Shown: one piece after another, positions 33,866-45,731 of the stretch
Layout of the letters: each line of letters begins with the position of its first letter
How positions within the stretch are numbered: position 1 is the stretch's first letter
Source of the DNA: Fragilariopsis cylindrus CCMP1102
Lineage: Eukaryota > Bacillariophyta > Bacillariophyceae > Bacillariales > Bacillariaceae
Length of the DNA stretch: 64,000 nt
NCBI GenBank assembly: GCA_900095095.1
Contig: FMBT01000392.1
Location: forward strand, 62,001-126,000
Direction of reading: 5' to 3'
Program-made: the position numbers and the translations under genes
The notes under the pieces: generated by a model
What the model was told of the DNA's origin: nothing
The model's database searches: none
What the model saw: only the letters and a program-made list of their open reading frames with translations

Positions 33866-36800
33866 TCATGCCGTTGTATTACTTACTCCTTGGGATTCCT
33901 GTTTTTGGACCTCGGCTTGGTCAGTAAAAGTTTTACGTGTTTCATCATTACATTCCCTCCACATCTGCGCTAAAACCTTTGTCGTTTCGGGTAGGTTCAT
34001 TTTTTCGCCGTTTTCGTCCAATACCTGACTTCGATGCGAGGCACAGAAAAGCATATATGCAGAAGGAGGGCGCTTTTTCTCGATGTTTCCCTCTGCTTTT
34101 GGTGAAGACTTCTTTTTTGGTTTTGGTAAAGGCTTTTTTCTATTTAGATTTGACGTTATCGTCGAAGAAGATCCCTTCGCCTCACCCTTCTCCCTCGTAT
34201 ATCGTAATTTGTCTTCTGCTGACATAGTTTCGTATTCGCTCTTGGTGGCAGCATCAAGATTTTTCCAGCGTCTGCCGAGCTCCTTCGATATTTCCCCCAA
34301 GCTATTATGATCCTTTGACACTTCAGCTCGATTTGAGCCGCAAAAGTATATGTACGCTGAACGTGGTCGTTTTGGAAGTGTTGTCGACGAGCCCTTCACA
34401 ACTGTCTTGCCTCTCTTCGACTGACGCATATCCTTGGTCTCTTCCTCCCATTTTCCTTTTTCCATGTCATATGCTGATTTCAGAGTCGCTGCCATTTCGA
34501 TATAGGGCTGTTTGTCGTCGTCAGTGATTTCACTCCACAAGCGAGATAATTCTTTGGAAACTTCACCGAGAGAAGAAAATTTGGTTGCTGCTTCTGGACG
34601 TTTTTCAGCACAAAATATAAGATAAGAAGACTTGGGTCTCTTGGGTGCTGGTGGAAGGTCAGAGTCAGGCGTTTTCTTATTTCTACTGCTCTTTCCAGGT
34701 TTCGTTGCCGCTTTTTCTTGGATGAGTGACCATGCTTCCTCGAGTGGAAGCTCTGATGGGTCCACTAAATAATCACTGGGCAATTTAGCGTTAATTTTTT
34801 TCCAATTGATGTATTCGCCGAACCTTCCTTGCTTAACACTTATCATGCTTCCATCCATTTCTCCAATTTCCGCGAGAACACCAGCGGAAAATTTTGATCC
34901 CTGATTTACTATCGTATCAGTCACTAATTCTTTTGCTTTGTCTGCGTCGATTGTTAATATATCACCATCCTTTGGCTTCAACGATATAAACGTAGCGTTG
35001 TACTTCAGGTACGGTCCATACGGTCCAAGGTTTGCCTCGATAGGCAAGTCATCCATCAGACAAACTGTCCTAGGAAGGCCGACATACTGAATAGCTTCTT
35101 CTAGAGTGGGTCCGATCATATCAGCTAAGGGTTCATCTTTTTGGTTTTGATCCAAAGATTCCATTTCAGATTTCTTGAAGCTTCTAAGCTCACGGGGAAG
35201 AGTATGTGTACTGGTTCCGTCCTCACCATCGTCTCCCCACTGAAGATATCCGCCATATGGTCCTACTTTCAGGCGAATGCTTCTACCATCTTCCGGATGC
35301 TGACCAAGGTTTAAACCACCCTGCTCTTTCGTCTTCAATAAAGCATTCAAAGTACTATGTGTAATGGTTGAGATGTCAGAGGCCATCCCGGGCGGTAGAC
35401 TTGCTGTGATTGATTTTTCCTTTTCGTTATCATTTTCCGTGGTAGAAGTCTTCTTTATATAAGGACCCCATGGGCCAATAAAAAGGCCAATTTCATCAAC
35501 ATTGTCTATAGAATTCGAAGCAAGAGCAGGCAAATTTGCTCGTCGTGCGACATCTGCATCAACAAACTGGTCGATGTGATTAATTTTGGCAGCAAGTCCT
35601 TCTTCTCCTTGATAAAACTCGTTGAGATATGACAGACGTTCACTTTTGCCGATTTCTTTCTCAGAGTTTGCAATCTTGTCGAGTCTTTCTTCCATTTTTG
35701 CTGTAAAAGTGGGGTCGACATACATCTCGCAATGCTGTTCCAATAACGACGTCACAACGAATGCTGTGAGCGATGGAACAAGGGGCCCTCGTGCATTATT
35801 AGACCCAGTGAAATCTTCTCCTCCCGCAGCTCTCTGTGCGATTATTGCAGGTCCCGAGACTTCCTTTGGTCCTCCTCTACGATTGGAGTCGCTAGTGACG
35901 GGAGAACCAATGTATGCTCGATCTCTAAGAATTTGTACAGTGCCAGCATATGTGCTAGGACGACCAACTCCAAGCTTTTCTAACTCTTGAACAAATGAAG
36001 CCTCCGTATATCTAGCTGGTGGTTGTGTCATGTGGACCAGCCCTTCAACGTCATCACAATGAAGATTTTGACCTTCCTCAAAACAGGGCAAGATTGTTGA
36101 TTTTGAGTCGACCTGACGAGGATAAGCAATCGTATAACCCGGATCAACGACTACACTTCCACTCGTACGAAACAAAACTTCAGTGTTGTCTTCATCTTCA
36201 TAGTCACTTTCACCCGAAATAATAATAGATGTCTGACTAGAAATTTGAGGTGTCATGTGAGATGCAACCGTTCGTTGATAGATTAATTTATAAACTTCAG
36301 TTGCCGCTTTATCAAAACTAGGTGGCAAGTCGTCCGGTTTTAGAAATCGTCCATCTTCCTGAACTGCTGGTCGAATAGCTTCGTGTGCTGCTTGTGGTTC
36401 AGGCTTTTGGTCCTGAGATGATTTTTTCTTTTTTTCTCCACGAATTTCCATCGAAGAAACATACTTTCCACGACCACCAAATTCCTTTGTAATTTCCGTT
36501 TCAATGGCATGTTGAGCGTCTTGTGACAGATGGGTGGAATCTGTTCGCATGTAACTGATGAAACCTTTCTCGTATAGTTGCTGAGCTATTCGCATACTTC
36601 CACTCACTGATAATCCCAACCGTCGATTTGCTTCTTGTTGGAAACTAGACGTAATGAATGGTGGTGATGGCTTTTGTTTGCGCTGACTAGAAGTGACTTT
36701 TTGAATAGTCCACACCCAATTTTGTGTGTGTGTGTGAATAAGATTAATAAGTTCTGCAGCTGATTTTTCTTTCAAGTGTATCTTATCTTGTGATGCAGAT

Positions 36801-38376
36801 GTGAGGTCATCGGTCTGTTTGGGATTGAAATCTGCCGTACCCGATGCTAACGTTTGCCCATTAATAGAAATCAATTGTGTTTCTAGTAACCGATCGATAT
36901 CTTCCTTGTTGTTGTTATTGTTGACTACTGTCGCACTAAAATTACCTTTGACGCTCCAATATTCAGTTTCTTGAAATGTCAAACGCTCTCGTTCTCGTCG
37001 GACGGTCATTGCCATACCCACTGACTGAACTCTTCCAGCCGACAACCCTGGAGCCTGGATCAAGTTAATGTAGATGAAAAATTCCAAATGAAATTAGTGA
37101 CGAATTTACTCGGCATTTTATAGATTCATGTTCTTCGGTGTTTCAAATAAGAAATAAAAAAGGATAAAAATCAGTTTCACTTTTAACTTACAATTTTTTT
37201 CCACAAGATAGGAGAGACAGTAAAACCGGCCAACCGGTCCAGTACACGTCGAGTCTCCTGTGCCTGGACAAGATTATCACGGAGGGACGTCTCTGGATGT
37301 TCAATCGCATCGACAATTGCTTTTCGAGTGATTTCGGTAAACCGGACTCGGAGTGGAGCTTCTTTCGTAGTATTTTTGGTGGTGGTGGTTCTGGTTATGG
37401 TGTTGATGTCATTACCGTCTCCTTCTAATAGCTGCAGCAAATGCCATGCCATAGCCTCTCCCTCACGATCATCATCAGTGGCTAAGACTAGCTGTTGAGC
37501 CGATGCACTTAATTCTTGAAGTTCTCGTGTCAAATTTTCTTTCCCTTCAATAATTGTATACGATGGTTGATAATCATTATCAAGATCGATTCCTGCAATA
37601 AGTTGATCCTTGGAGGTTTTACCTTTGGGGATATTTCGTATATGTCCCATGGAAGATGTAATCACAAAATCATAATTCAACTCATTTTCTTGGACGTATT
37701 GTTGTAAAATTTTGGATATAGTAAGACATTTCGAAGGCGATTCGACAATGACTAATTTGAACGGACGTTTTTGTTGTTGTGTTGACATGTCTTTTTTCTT
37801 TGGGAATGGGAATACGAATCCTGGTGGTCCATGGACTACTAGTGAGTAATTTTTGCTGAAACTCTTCTTGGATCGTCTACTAACGCTAGTTGCAGTTGCA
37901 GTTGCTGCTGCTGCTGCCAAAGAAGTAGTAGATTGTGTATATGATTGTTGTTGCTGTTGTTGTATCGAATGAGGATGATTATTTATCGAGAACGATCGAT
38001 GATGATGATGATGATGATGCTGTTGTCGACTAATTCTTATAGAAGATGAGCGTGTATTTGCTATTGGTATTGATATGGCTGTTAGTTGATGCTTGCTACT
38101 GTGGGAAATCGAAATCATACTCGTATGACGGTGATGATTCCTCGTCTTCATCCTCGACGAAAGAAAAGCATTTGAAAATAATACATTTCGTCTCATCATC
38201 GATGACATAGACATTAATGTCACCGTGATCATAATCAGGAAGCATCGAAAAATAGATCGACGTATCTTTGTTGTTGTTGTCGTTATCGTTGTCCTTATCG
38301 TTGTCGTTGTCGTTGAAGGTGATTGTAGTCGTTTCTTGCAGTTTGGATTTGAAAAATTTCGTCTGGATTGCCACAT
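33866..38376 (-). CDS. topA: Bacterial-type DNA topoisomerase I fused to three HMG boxes
   Basis: Exons 38376-37192 and 37054-33866 (GTAAGT..TCCAG intron of 137 bases, phase 0; junction LWKKI-APGLSAGRVQS) give 1457 residues. The leader has a hydrophobic core (about 44-58) then NVLFSNAFLSSR, a plastid A-F motif, then basic/His/Gln-rich sequence. The TOPRIM domain has VIVESPSK (211-218, catalytic Glu) and DDDREGE (301-307, metal site); the active-site Tyr is in FISYMRTDSTHLS (Tyr about 563). C-terminal TopA repeats (GPYGPYLKYNA, GRFGEYINWK) follow. Beyond them lie three HMG boxes, about 1200-1268, 1288-1355 and 1393-1450, each opening with (K)RP(K/R/P)S(S/A)Y. Type IA topoisomerases relax negative supercoils; HMG boxes bend DNA. 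I infer a plastid nucleoid enzyme. Confidence 0.9.
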
Positions 38377-38975
38377 TTTTCAGTTTAAAAAAATCTGCTA
38401 TACAATATATATAAGTTTGATTTCTGGTTAATCTTCACTATAGCAACTTAGGATTGAATGATGGAGCTACTGATCCGTCGAATTTGAAATGTCGACGAAA
38501 TTATTCTCTTAAGTAAGAAAGAAGAATTATTTAATTAAAAAATGAAGAGAAATGAAATTTTGTGTTGATTTTCAGGATATGAGCTTAAGTTCAAACGTGC
38601 GCTTTCCTTCGATCCTGAAATTATTACTGTCTTGATCGTCTTTTCTCTCTTTTAACTTTCTTTTTCTGCCTCATCAATTCATTCATTTTTTATTTGCCAT
38701 TCCGAACGACACACATCGTATTATTACCGCCGTACAGTAGTAGTGTCAGCCAACAACAATGATTATAAAGTCACGACAAGAGTCTCCTATTAGCCCACTA
38801 ATAGATAACAGCAACCGAAATCTTCTTATCTCTTGCGGAGTGAATTAATTCCAGACGATATTTGTAAAGGAAATATCTAGGTTTCGACGAACTGTAGGAG
38901 TAGTAGTAGTAGTAGTACTTGTATTTGTCTTAAACAAAAAAATATCAGTTTGTAATCAAGCGGTGTCAAGATCGA
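38377..38975. promoter_or_regulatory. Divergent promoter region, topoisomerase / E2 enzyme
   Basis: A 599-base gap between head-to-head genes. GTACAGTAGTAGTG lies near 38734-38747 and an AGTAGTAGTAGTAGTAGT run near 38896-38915. Nothing else assigned. Confidence 0.4.
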
Positions 38976-40506
38976 ATGAATCAAGCGCTAAGAATAGTAT
39001 TATTATTATTGAGAATAGTTGCGTTGATCACGATTATTATTTCGACTACTACTACTACCTCTGTCGTCGATGCGATATCGAAGAATTCTTCACCACACAG
39101 CATACCACCACCAACATCAGTACAGTCTGAAAATAATATCTCTGCAGCAGCAAATACAATTAAGAAAAGAGACAACACAACCAGCAATGACGACGACAAT
39201 ATAATAATTGAAATAACATAAAAGGGGAATTGCAATTACAATCAAAATCAAAAATAATAAAAAGTAGTAGGCCCAAAATATCAAAATCTACTTATAATAG
39301 ACGTACAAGTAGTATAATACGGTCCTCTTCCTCGACGACGAAAACGACGACGACGAGTACGTCAACATTACTTAACGTTGGGGCAGTATCATCTCAATCA
39401 TCTTCCACGTCGCTTCGAAGAATAAAAAAGGAATATAAGGATGCAGTGAATATGGGAATAGCCTACGATTGGGTGAACCAACGTCGTATTGTGAGTAAAA
39501 AAAATAGGAAAACGATGGAGGAAGAGTCTTCTTCGGATGTTTCTACTAGTCCTACTACTACTACTACTACTTATAATAATAATAACAATAATACAATTGC
39601 TCCAGATCCTGTATCGACACTACTAGGATGATGATCAACAGATACTTTGTCTTGGTCCCCTCACAAGTAACTTACGTCATTGGCACTTTTCCTTTCGTGG
39701 AGCTGGAGGAAAAGGTGGAATGTACAACAATGGTATATATCATGGATTGATCAAATTAAGTAAGGATTATCCGATGTCACCGCCAGAGTAAGTTTTTCTT
39801 TTTTTATTTGCTATGCTATTTTTCAAACAATCTCTTTTTAATGCTCAGGTGGAAGATTTACCTGTGGGTACGTGTTACATACTATTGTACTCAAGTGATG
39901 TGTGTTTCTTCTATTTTTCGTTCTCTCGAAAGTATACAAGTTTGGACTCCTTCGGGTCGTTTTAAACCTGGAAGGGATATATGCTTGAGTGCCAGCGCTT
40001 ACCATCCGGAGGCATGGACACCACGTTGGTCCATCTTTGGTATGGTCCACGCCCTGCGATTGCATATGCTTAGCGCTCCCAACGAAATAGGAGCAATGAC
40101 AAGTACGACAGCCGAGACGTTAGAATTCGCTCGTTTAAGTTTGACCTGGAAGAAGACCTGGGTGGATGGTACTGGATCAAAAAAAAAGTATATTACTGCT
40201 GATCATCGATTGTTGCTGTCGCAGGGTGTATTAAGTTTGGAAAGTGATAACGATGATGATGATGTAGAAAAGATCGTACTAGAACAAGAAGACAATACAC
40301 CATTACCAACTGAGGACAATTTGAAAGGGTTGGTTATGGAAAAAGAAGGAGACGATATATTTAGCATCGATGATGTAGACAGCCTCGACAACAATGAAAG
40401 CAACAACAACAGTATCAGGACCAAGTTATTTACTACGTTATCATCGCTATTACAAATTGTATGCCTCTTTTTAGTGACTCGTATATTACTCTCGCTTTTC
40501 TCATAA
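38976..40506 (+). CDS. Ubiquitin-conjugating E2, UBE2J/UBC6 class (frame break in leader)
   Basis: Proposed exons: 38976-39490 (with a -1 break at about 39212-39219), 39642-39787 and 39933-40506, giving about 411 residues. The E2 fold is clear: RRIKKEYKDAV..GIAYDWVNQRRI, LCLGPLTSNLRHWHFSFRG, GIYHGLIKLSKDYPMSPP, then IQVWTPSGRFKPGRDICLSASAYHPEAWTPRWSI with the active Cys in DICLS, the arrangement of UBE2J/UBC6 rather than the HPN class. The last 20 residues form a hydrophobic tail anchor. UBC6/UBE2J act in ER-associated degradation. The N-terminus is also a hydrophobic signal (LRIVLLLLRIVALITIIIS). The segment 39491-39641 may be intron (GTGAGT..CAACAG joins the frames) or a Thr/Asn insert. Confidence 0.78.
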
Positions 40507-40986
40507 CATAACATAACCAAAACTAAATCATAAAATAGAGCACGAAACTAATACGGGATATAAAATAAATAGACTCTACTACTACTTCAAGTAATATATT
40601 ATATACAATACAACTTTGAGTCATAGAACTTCAAAGTATTCTCATCATACAACATCAAGTCAAAGCATACATGCATAAATCAGCCATTGCCAAACTACCT
40701 TGTGGGAGAAAAATCCACTGTTGTTGGGATTGGTTTTAGCCAATATATGATTGTTACTGCATGCGTAGTTACTTAGTAGGAAGTTGAACAGGAGCGTCCG
40801 GTGATTTCGAGATTACCTCTAATTTTGTTCGCGAAGCGCGACCAAAAATTAAAATAAATCACAAAATTCAACAATGATACTTGAAGTACAAATTCGACAA
40901 TTAGGATAAAAAATGCTTGTTACAATTTTGTATTTCCCATGTAAGCAAATCCGAAGAAAGTAGACAAATAATACAAGATTATTAGA
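40507..40986. other. Intergenic, E2 / DxD protein
   Basis: A 480-base gap between two rightward genes: AT-rich 3' flank, then the presumed promoter of the next gene. No motif assigned. Confidence 0.5.
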
Positions 40987-43457
40987 ATGATTTTGCTGCT
41001 CCGTCTTCCTACTTTGATGGCGGCGACGGCGGCCGTTTTATTTCTTCTTACCATTCTCGAAGGACTGCCCGACGTTATTACTACTGTGGTAGCGGCCGCA
41101 TCAACAGCATCGGCATCGGCATCGGAGTTGGATAAACAAGATGACGTCGTAAAGATCGCGTACTGTGCCGTTCAAATCTGTTCGGATGTTCCGTGGTATT
41201 ATCCACTGTTCACTCACACATTCCGTAGCGCAACGGTGTCATCATTAAGAGCCAACGAGAACAAAAATATCGAAATCGATTTTTATATGCTCCGGGTCCT
41301 TCCCGATAAGACAATAAGCAAAAAGAAGAACGCCACAGCCACTAATTTGCTCGAGGAACAAAGGAAGACAATGTGTGGGAACGTCGGTGAAAATTGGGAG
41401 GCAAGTGATAACGGGGAAGTTTCCGATCAAAATTTAACATCGATCGATGGTATCGAGAAGGTACATAAGAATGACATACAAAAATCTGAATTTCGTAGAC
41501 AAAACGTTTTTTACAAGGAGGTTACGGACGAATGGTTCAGAGCAGCGCTCGAGGAACGTGTTGCCGGATCCGGTGCGTGTGGTGACCACAACGATGGTAG
41601 AGACAGCAGTAGCGAGGATGATGATGATGCTGATGATGATGAGGATGGTGATTTGTTTTCTGAGAATGAATCGAAACCTTTGAGAAACCAAGCGTACTGG
41701 GTGTATCGATTGTTTGGTCCACAATTGTTTCGAGAGGAATGGTTCGATGAGGTAACGATCGACGACGATGCCGATACAAAATACAATGACGACGATGACG
41801 ATGATGATGATATTATCGTTTCCATGATGTCCGGAAGAGGAAATAAATATTACAAACCGAAATATACGCATTGGTACGTAAAGTAAAGTGTCTTGTTTTC
41901 ATCATTGTTTCCTTCTTCTGTCCTACTTAATGTTGAGTTTTGTATACTTCGTTTTCTATTTTACTCAGGGGATATCTCGATTACGACATGGTCTTTTCGA
42001 ACAATTTTCCAGATCGGATATACGATCTATACAAAGATTCGAAACGCAGGTTCGTGGGTAATTTGCCACCCGACGTGATGTCCTTTCCTGACCAACAGGG
42101 CGCGCAATTGTTTTTGGCGGGTCAAAACACGGTATATGCTATGACGAGACCACCAGAACCGGAACAACCACAAGAAGAAGAAGAAAAAAATACTAGCAAT
42201 TCGAATAATGATAGAACAAATTCGAACAATGATGAAAAAATCAATACTACAAAACAAGAAAATCCCAACAGCAGCGGTAGTATTCTTAGGAAGATATACC
42301 GTCCGCTTGCACCGACAAGACCGAAATTAAGAAAATCGAGGAGAAAACAACAACGTCCTAACACTAAAAGTAGTAGTAGCAGCACTATCAGAGAACTGTA
42401 CCGTCCGTTCCGGTTGTCGAAATGTTCGTCGTTGTTCGATTCAGATACGGATTCACTCGACGAAGTTCAAGCATCGTTGTCGGCGATCGCGGGGTTGGGG
42501 GAATCTCCACGATTGGCATTTGATTTCGGTGCACAACGAGAGGCATATGACATCAGTCACGGTCGATGGAATCTCAAATTGATGCTGTCACGAACCCGTG
42601 ATGGTAAAAAAAAGAAGGGTGGAGGAGGAAGAAAAATAAAAGATGAAAGTACAAAGATAATCTTTGAACGAACAGAAAAAGCAGAGGACAGTACATTAAG
42701 TCCGCCAAGAAATTTTACATTTGATATGTTACGGAAAATAGATATTAACCGCGAACAGCATTTCTGGAAAGATGTTGCCATACAAATGATGAAAGCATAT
42801 TCAACATCCTCGACGTATTGTCACGAGGTCAAAATTAGAAACGAAGTAAGCAACGACGAATACGTTCGGAAGGAATTGAATCGGTTATACTGCCATTATC
42901 CGATAGAATTGGGAGCTGCGACGTGGTTCGGTTCTAGGTACGTTGTAGGTCCTTTGGCGGACGACAAACGAAACAATAATAATGCTGATGGTGAGGACCT
43001 ATTCGATGCCAAGAAGGAACTTGATTTGATCGTTACAAGGAAGCTCATTCCTCCTCCTACTACCAAAGATGATGGTAATGATTACGACAAAGCGTTAAAA
43101 CGAACTGAAGACTGGCCGTCGTTTTTTCATTGGCATCGCAATTTGAAATCGTGGATGCCGAGAGAATATTGTAGTCCCCAATTTGAAGCCGTTCTGTATC
43201 GTCTCAACGGGTACATAAACGACGACTATAATTTTCGTTTGACGGGTAGAAACGAGGCGGTCAATATCACTGTTGGTTGGTACGACGATATATACAACAA
43301 CTCACAGAAATGTCCAATGTTATCCATGAGAGAAGTTGTAGAAGGAGAGACATACCAAAATAATCAAAAAAAAAGAAAAAGGCATAAGAGACAGTTTGGA
43401 GAAACTAGTAACGATGATGATGATGATGATGATTACTATGATAAAGACGAGCTGTAA
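40987..43457 (+). CDS. Secretory protein with DxD motif, putative glycosyltransferase
   Basis: Exons 40987-41873 and 41969-43457 (GTACGT..ACTCAG, 95-base intron, phase 2; junction THW-GYLDYDMVFSN) give 791 residues. A signal peptide (about 10-25, or longer to 40) precedes a domain starting KIAYCAVQICSDVPWYYPLFTHTFRSATVSSL, with NVGENW, then HWGYLDYDMVFSNFPDRIYDLY. The WGYxDxD arrangement resembles the D-x-D metal site of polysaccharide-type glycosyltransferases (DUF6625-like), but this is a pattern judgement only. Long Asp and Asn/basic insertions interrupt it. The C-terminal half contains a Cys-containing region (HEVKIRNEVSNDEYVRKEL, PIELGAATWFGSRYVV) that I do not recognise. Presumed Golgi or secreted. 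Confidence 0.65.
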
Positions 43458-43674
43458 CAACGCTGTACGAAAAAAAATGTTTCAACAATGAAAACTATAA
43501 TACACTACTTCAGTATTAACAAAGTTTCGTTTTTATCACATATTATGTAAAAACGTTCAACAAAAGATACAATTTAACGGGACTGGGAATTTATTTATCT
43601 AACGGGTTGAGTAAGTTTCTAAATAACATCAAATTCTGCGATCTGTTTGACGTGCTTTTCAAAAGAATAAAAAT

Positions 43675-43770
43675 ACCATGTGTCTCTGTAAAATTTGACT
43701 CCAAATAATTAAATAATAGCCACACCTCCATGCAGCTCGGTGGACCACCATGATATCCATTATTCCCCTA
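43675..43770 (+). repeat. Local repeat, copy 1
   Basis: ATGTGTCTCTGTA, GACTCCAA, AATAATAGCCACACCTC, and GGTGGACCACCATGATATCCAT occur in the same order, slightly diverged, at 44480-44572. Confidence 0.75.
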
Positions 43771-44148
43771 GCATATTAAACTATAATGGTTTATATTAAT
43801 CTAACTGATTGATCTATCGTCGATTGATTAATCGATTGATCCATTGATACATTGATCAATTCTTGTTGTTATTGTTGTTGTTGTCTTGATTGTTATTGTT
43901 GTTTCAAGTACAGGTTCTGCTAACTGCGCGTGTGTAGAATGCAATATTTATTTATAAATTATAAACCTAAACTATGTTTTAATCTCTAAGAGTAACTTCT
44001 GATTGTTTACAACGGCAAACTTGAGTTCGATACTGGACATTGGTTCAGTACTTATGTGGGAAGGGTTGATGGGCTAGCTTTAGCTACTCTATCAAGTGCA
44101 ATACTTTTGTCTTAATTCTTTTTTAATTCAAAAAATCAACTCGTTGTT

Positions 44149-44906
44149 TTGCTAGTGAAAGAAACAGTCCGCGAAACTCCAATTTCTTATGACAGGAAAG
44201 CTGTTAAAAGGAGGAAGAGGTACGGTTCTATTTGGTCATCCAGGGAAAATTCTGTGAGGTTGTATAGAGTTGGTAGGCAAATCTTGAATTGCCACAAGAG
44301 GTGCATAAGAGAGGAGGATTACGAATCGAATAATAGAGTATGAGCAAATGAATAACAATATAGTGTATTCTATGATTGTTATATTAATGAACCGTCTTGT
44401 TGGTTTTATCATGAGAGTGTTAAAAGGGGATCCATCATCAACAGGTATGTCTGACCTATTTTTATATAGAAAATTAATATCATGTCTCTTTGTAGAATAG
44501 ACTCCAACCAAATAGATAACAGCTGCACCTCTATGCCGCTTACTGGGTGGACCATGATCTCCATCTTTCCATTTACATTATCTTGTGATCATCCTATTAT
44601 TTGATTCATTTTGTTGTTTAAAAGAATAGTAATAGTGGAATTTAATGGATTTATGGATTTGGATTTACAGATTATACTGTGTACAGTGCGCGTTGTTTTT
44701 GAGAGTATGAATACCCCAAAATTTGCTCTATTGTTAACAAGCGGCTCTGTCTTAGCACAGTGGTCCCACGTTATGAATACACAACTGTCAGTCGTTAGTT
44801 GGACTCTGAAAGAAGTGCGCATTCCTCTTGTCCAGTATCGATTGGTTGTTGAAATGCTGACCATCAAATAAGACTGGCTATGTGATAATTGCAGAACAAG
44901 TAGCAA
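44149..44906. mobile_element. Probable fossil of an unidentified mobile element
   Basis: The plus frame 44149-44343 (ENSVRLYRVG..CHKRCIREEDYES) is the relative of the 3570-3710 repeat, where the ENS-RLY core is also legible. The minus frame 44589-44906 (LQLSHSQSYL) matches 4090-4125. Two distant loci sharing translated fragments on opposite strands fit a dispersed element. No terminal repeats, transposase catalytic residues or reverse transcriptase box could be seen. Confidence 0.35.
44480..44572 (+). repeat. Local repeat, copy 2
   Basis: Second copy of 43675-43770, direct orientation, 0.8 kb away: CATGTCTCTTTGTA, GACTCCAACC, GATAACAGCTGCACCTC, GGTGGACCATGATCTCCAT. Confidence 0.75.
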
Positions 44907-45731
44907 GGCTTCCTTTTGACTCTTTCATATCTGTCGTACCTTTCATTACAACTTGTTTTTAATAATGGTAGCTATATTTGTTCCGTACTATCTAAGCACA
45001 TGCTATTGATCAACTTGTCATCACTAAGCGCGAATTGCTCCCTAAAGTTGCCAGGGACTAGCAGTTTTGCGTTTGGTCCTTCTCCACCGACACTGTTTTT
45101 CTTCATTTCCGCCATCTTTGTTGTTTCATTAAAGGGCGACGGTTTCAAGCCATCACTGTGAACTGGTGATTTACCTGAAGTAATATCCAATAACAATCCG
45201 CTCAAGGTGTTATTATTTAAGGGCATTTCCTTCGAATTCATATCGTTAAGTGTTCACTCACCCGAATTGATTATCTTTGGAAGTTCCCATATTTGTTGTA
45301 ACCACTAAAAAAGACTCTTCATCATCTCCAGAAGAAGCCTTGTTACCGTAATCTATATCAGAAGTCTGTTTATTTTTCTCCTTCGAAACAAAAGAATAAG
45401 CCACCATATTCTTGTCGAATGTATTGTTTTCACTATTGGTATCTGTGGTAGATCGTTTTCTCTTGGTGCCAGCACGCTTGATCATGTGTGAAGGAGGGAA
45501 ACAACTCGTCATATTTCCTCTAGAATAGTGCTTACTCTCCTAGAAGACTAAATCAGACTTGTGTAAAGGGAGAGAACTAGCCCCCGCGGTTTCCTCAGAA
45601 GAAGAATTTATACTCCTGATGTCTACATCAGTAGCAGGTTGATTCTGAATGAAAGTAGGCTCATGCATAACTGTCACACCCTTGAGAGGAATACGATTAT
45701 TCTTATTTCTACTACAATTCGCTTTGTCAGC

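Larger units (their letters stand above)
43458..45731. other. Repeat-rich region with decayed coding sequence
   Basis: About 2.3 kb without an intact gene. The left part (43675-44900) carries diverged repeats, two of which have relatives near 3.6 and 4.1 kb. The right part (44972-45731) reads on the minus strand like real coding sequence broken by stops: directly downstream of the DUF6824 stop the same frame stays open for 63 codons, then a TAG, then 84 codons to a TGA that overlaps a GTGAGT. I infer transposon remains on the left and either an unresolved exon series or a decayed extension on the right. Confidence 0.5.
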
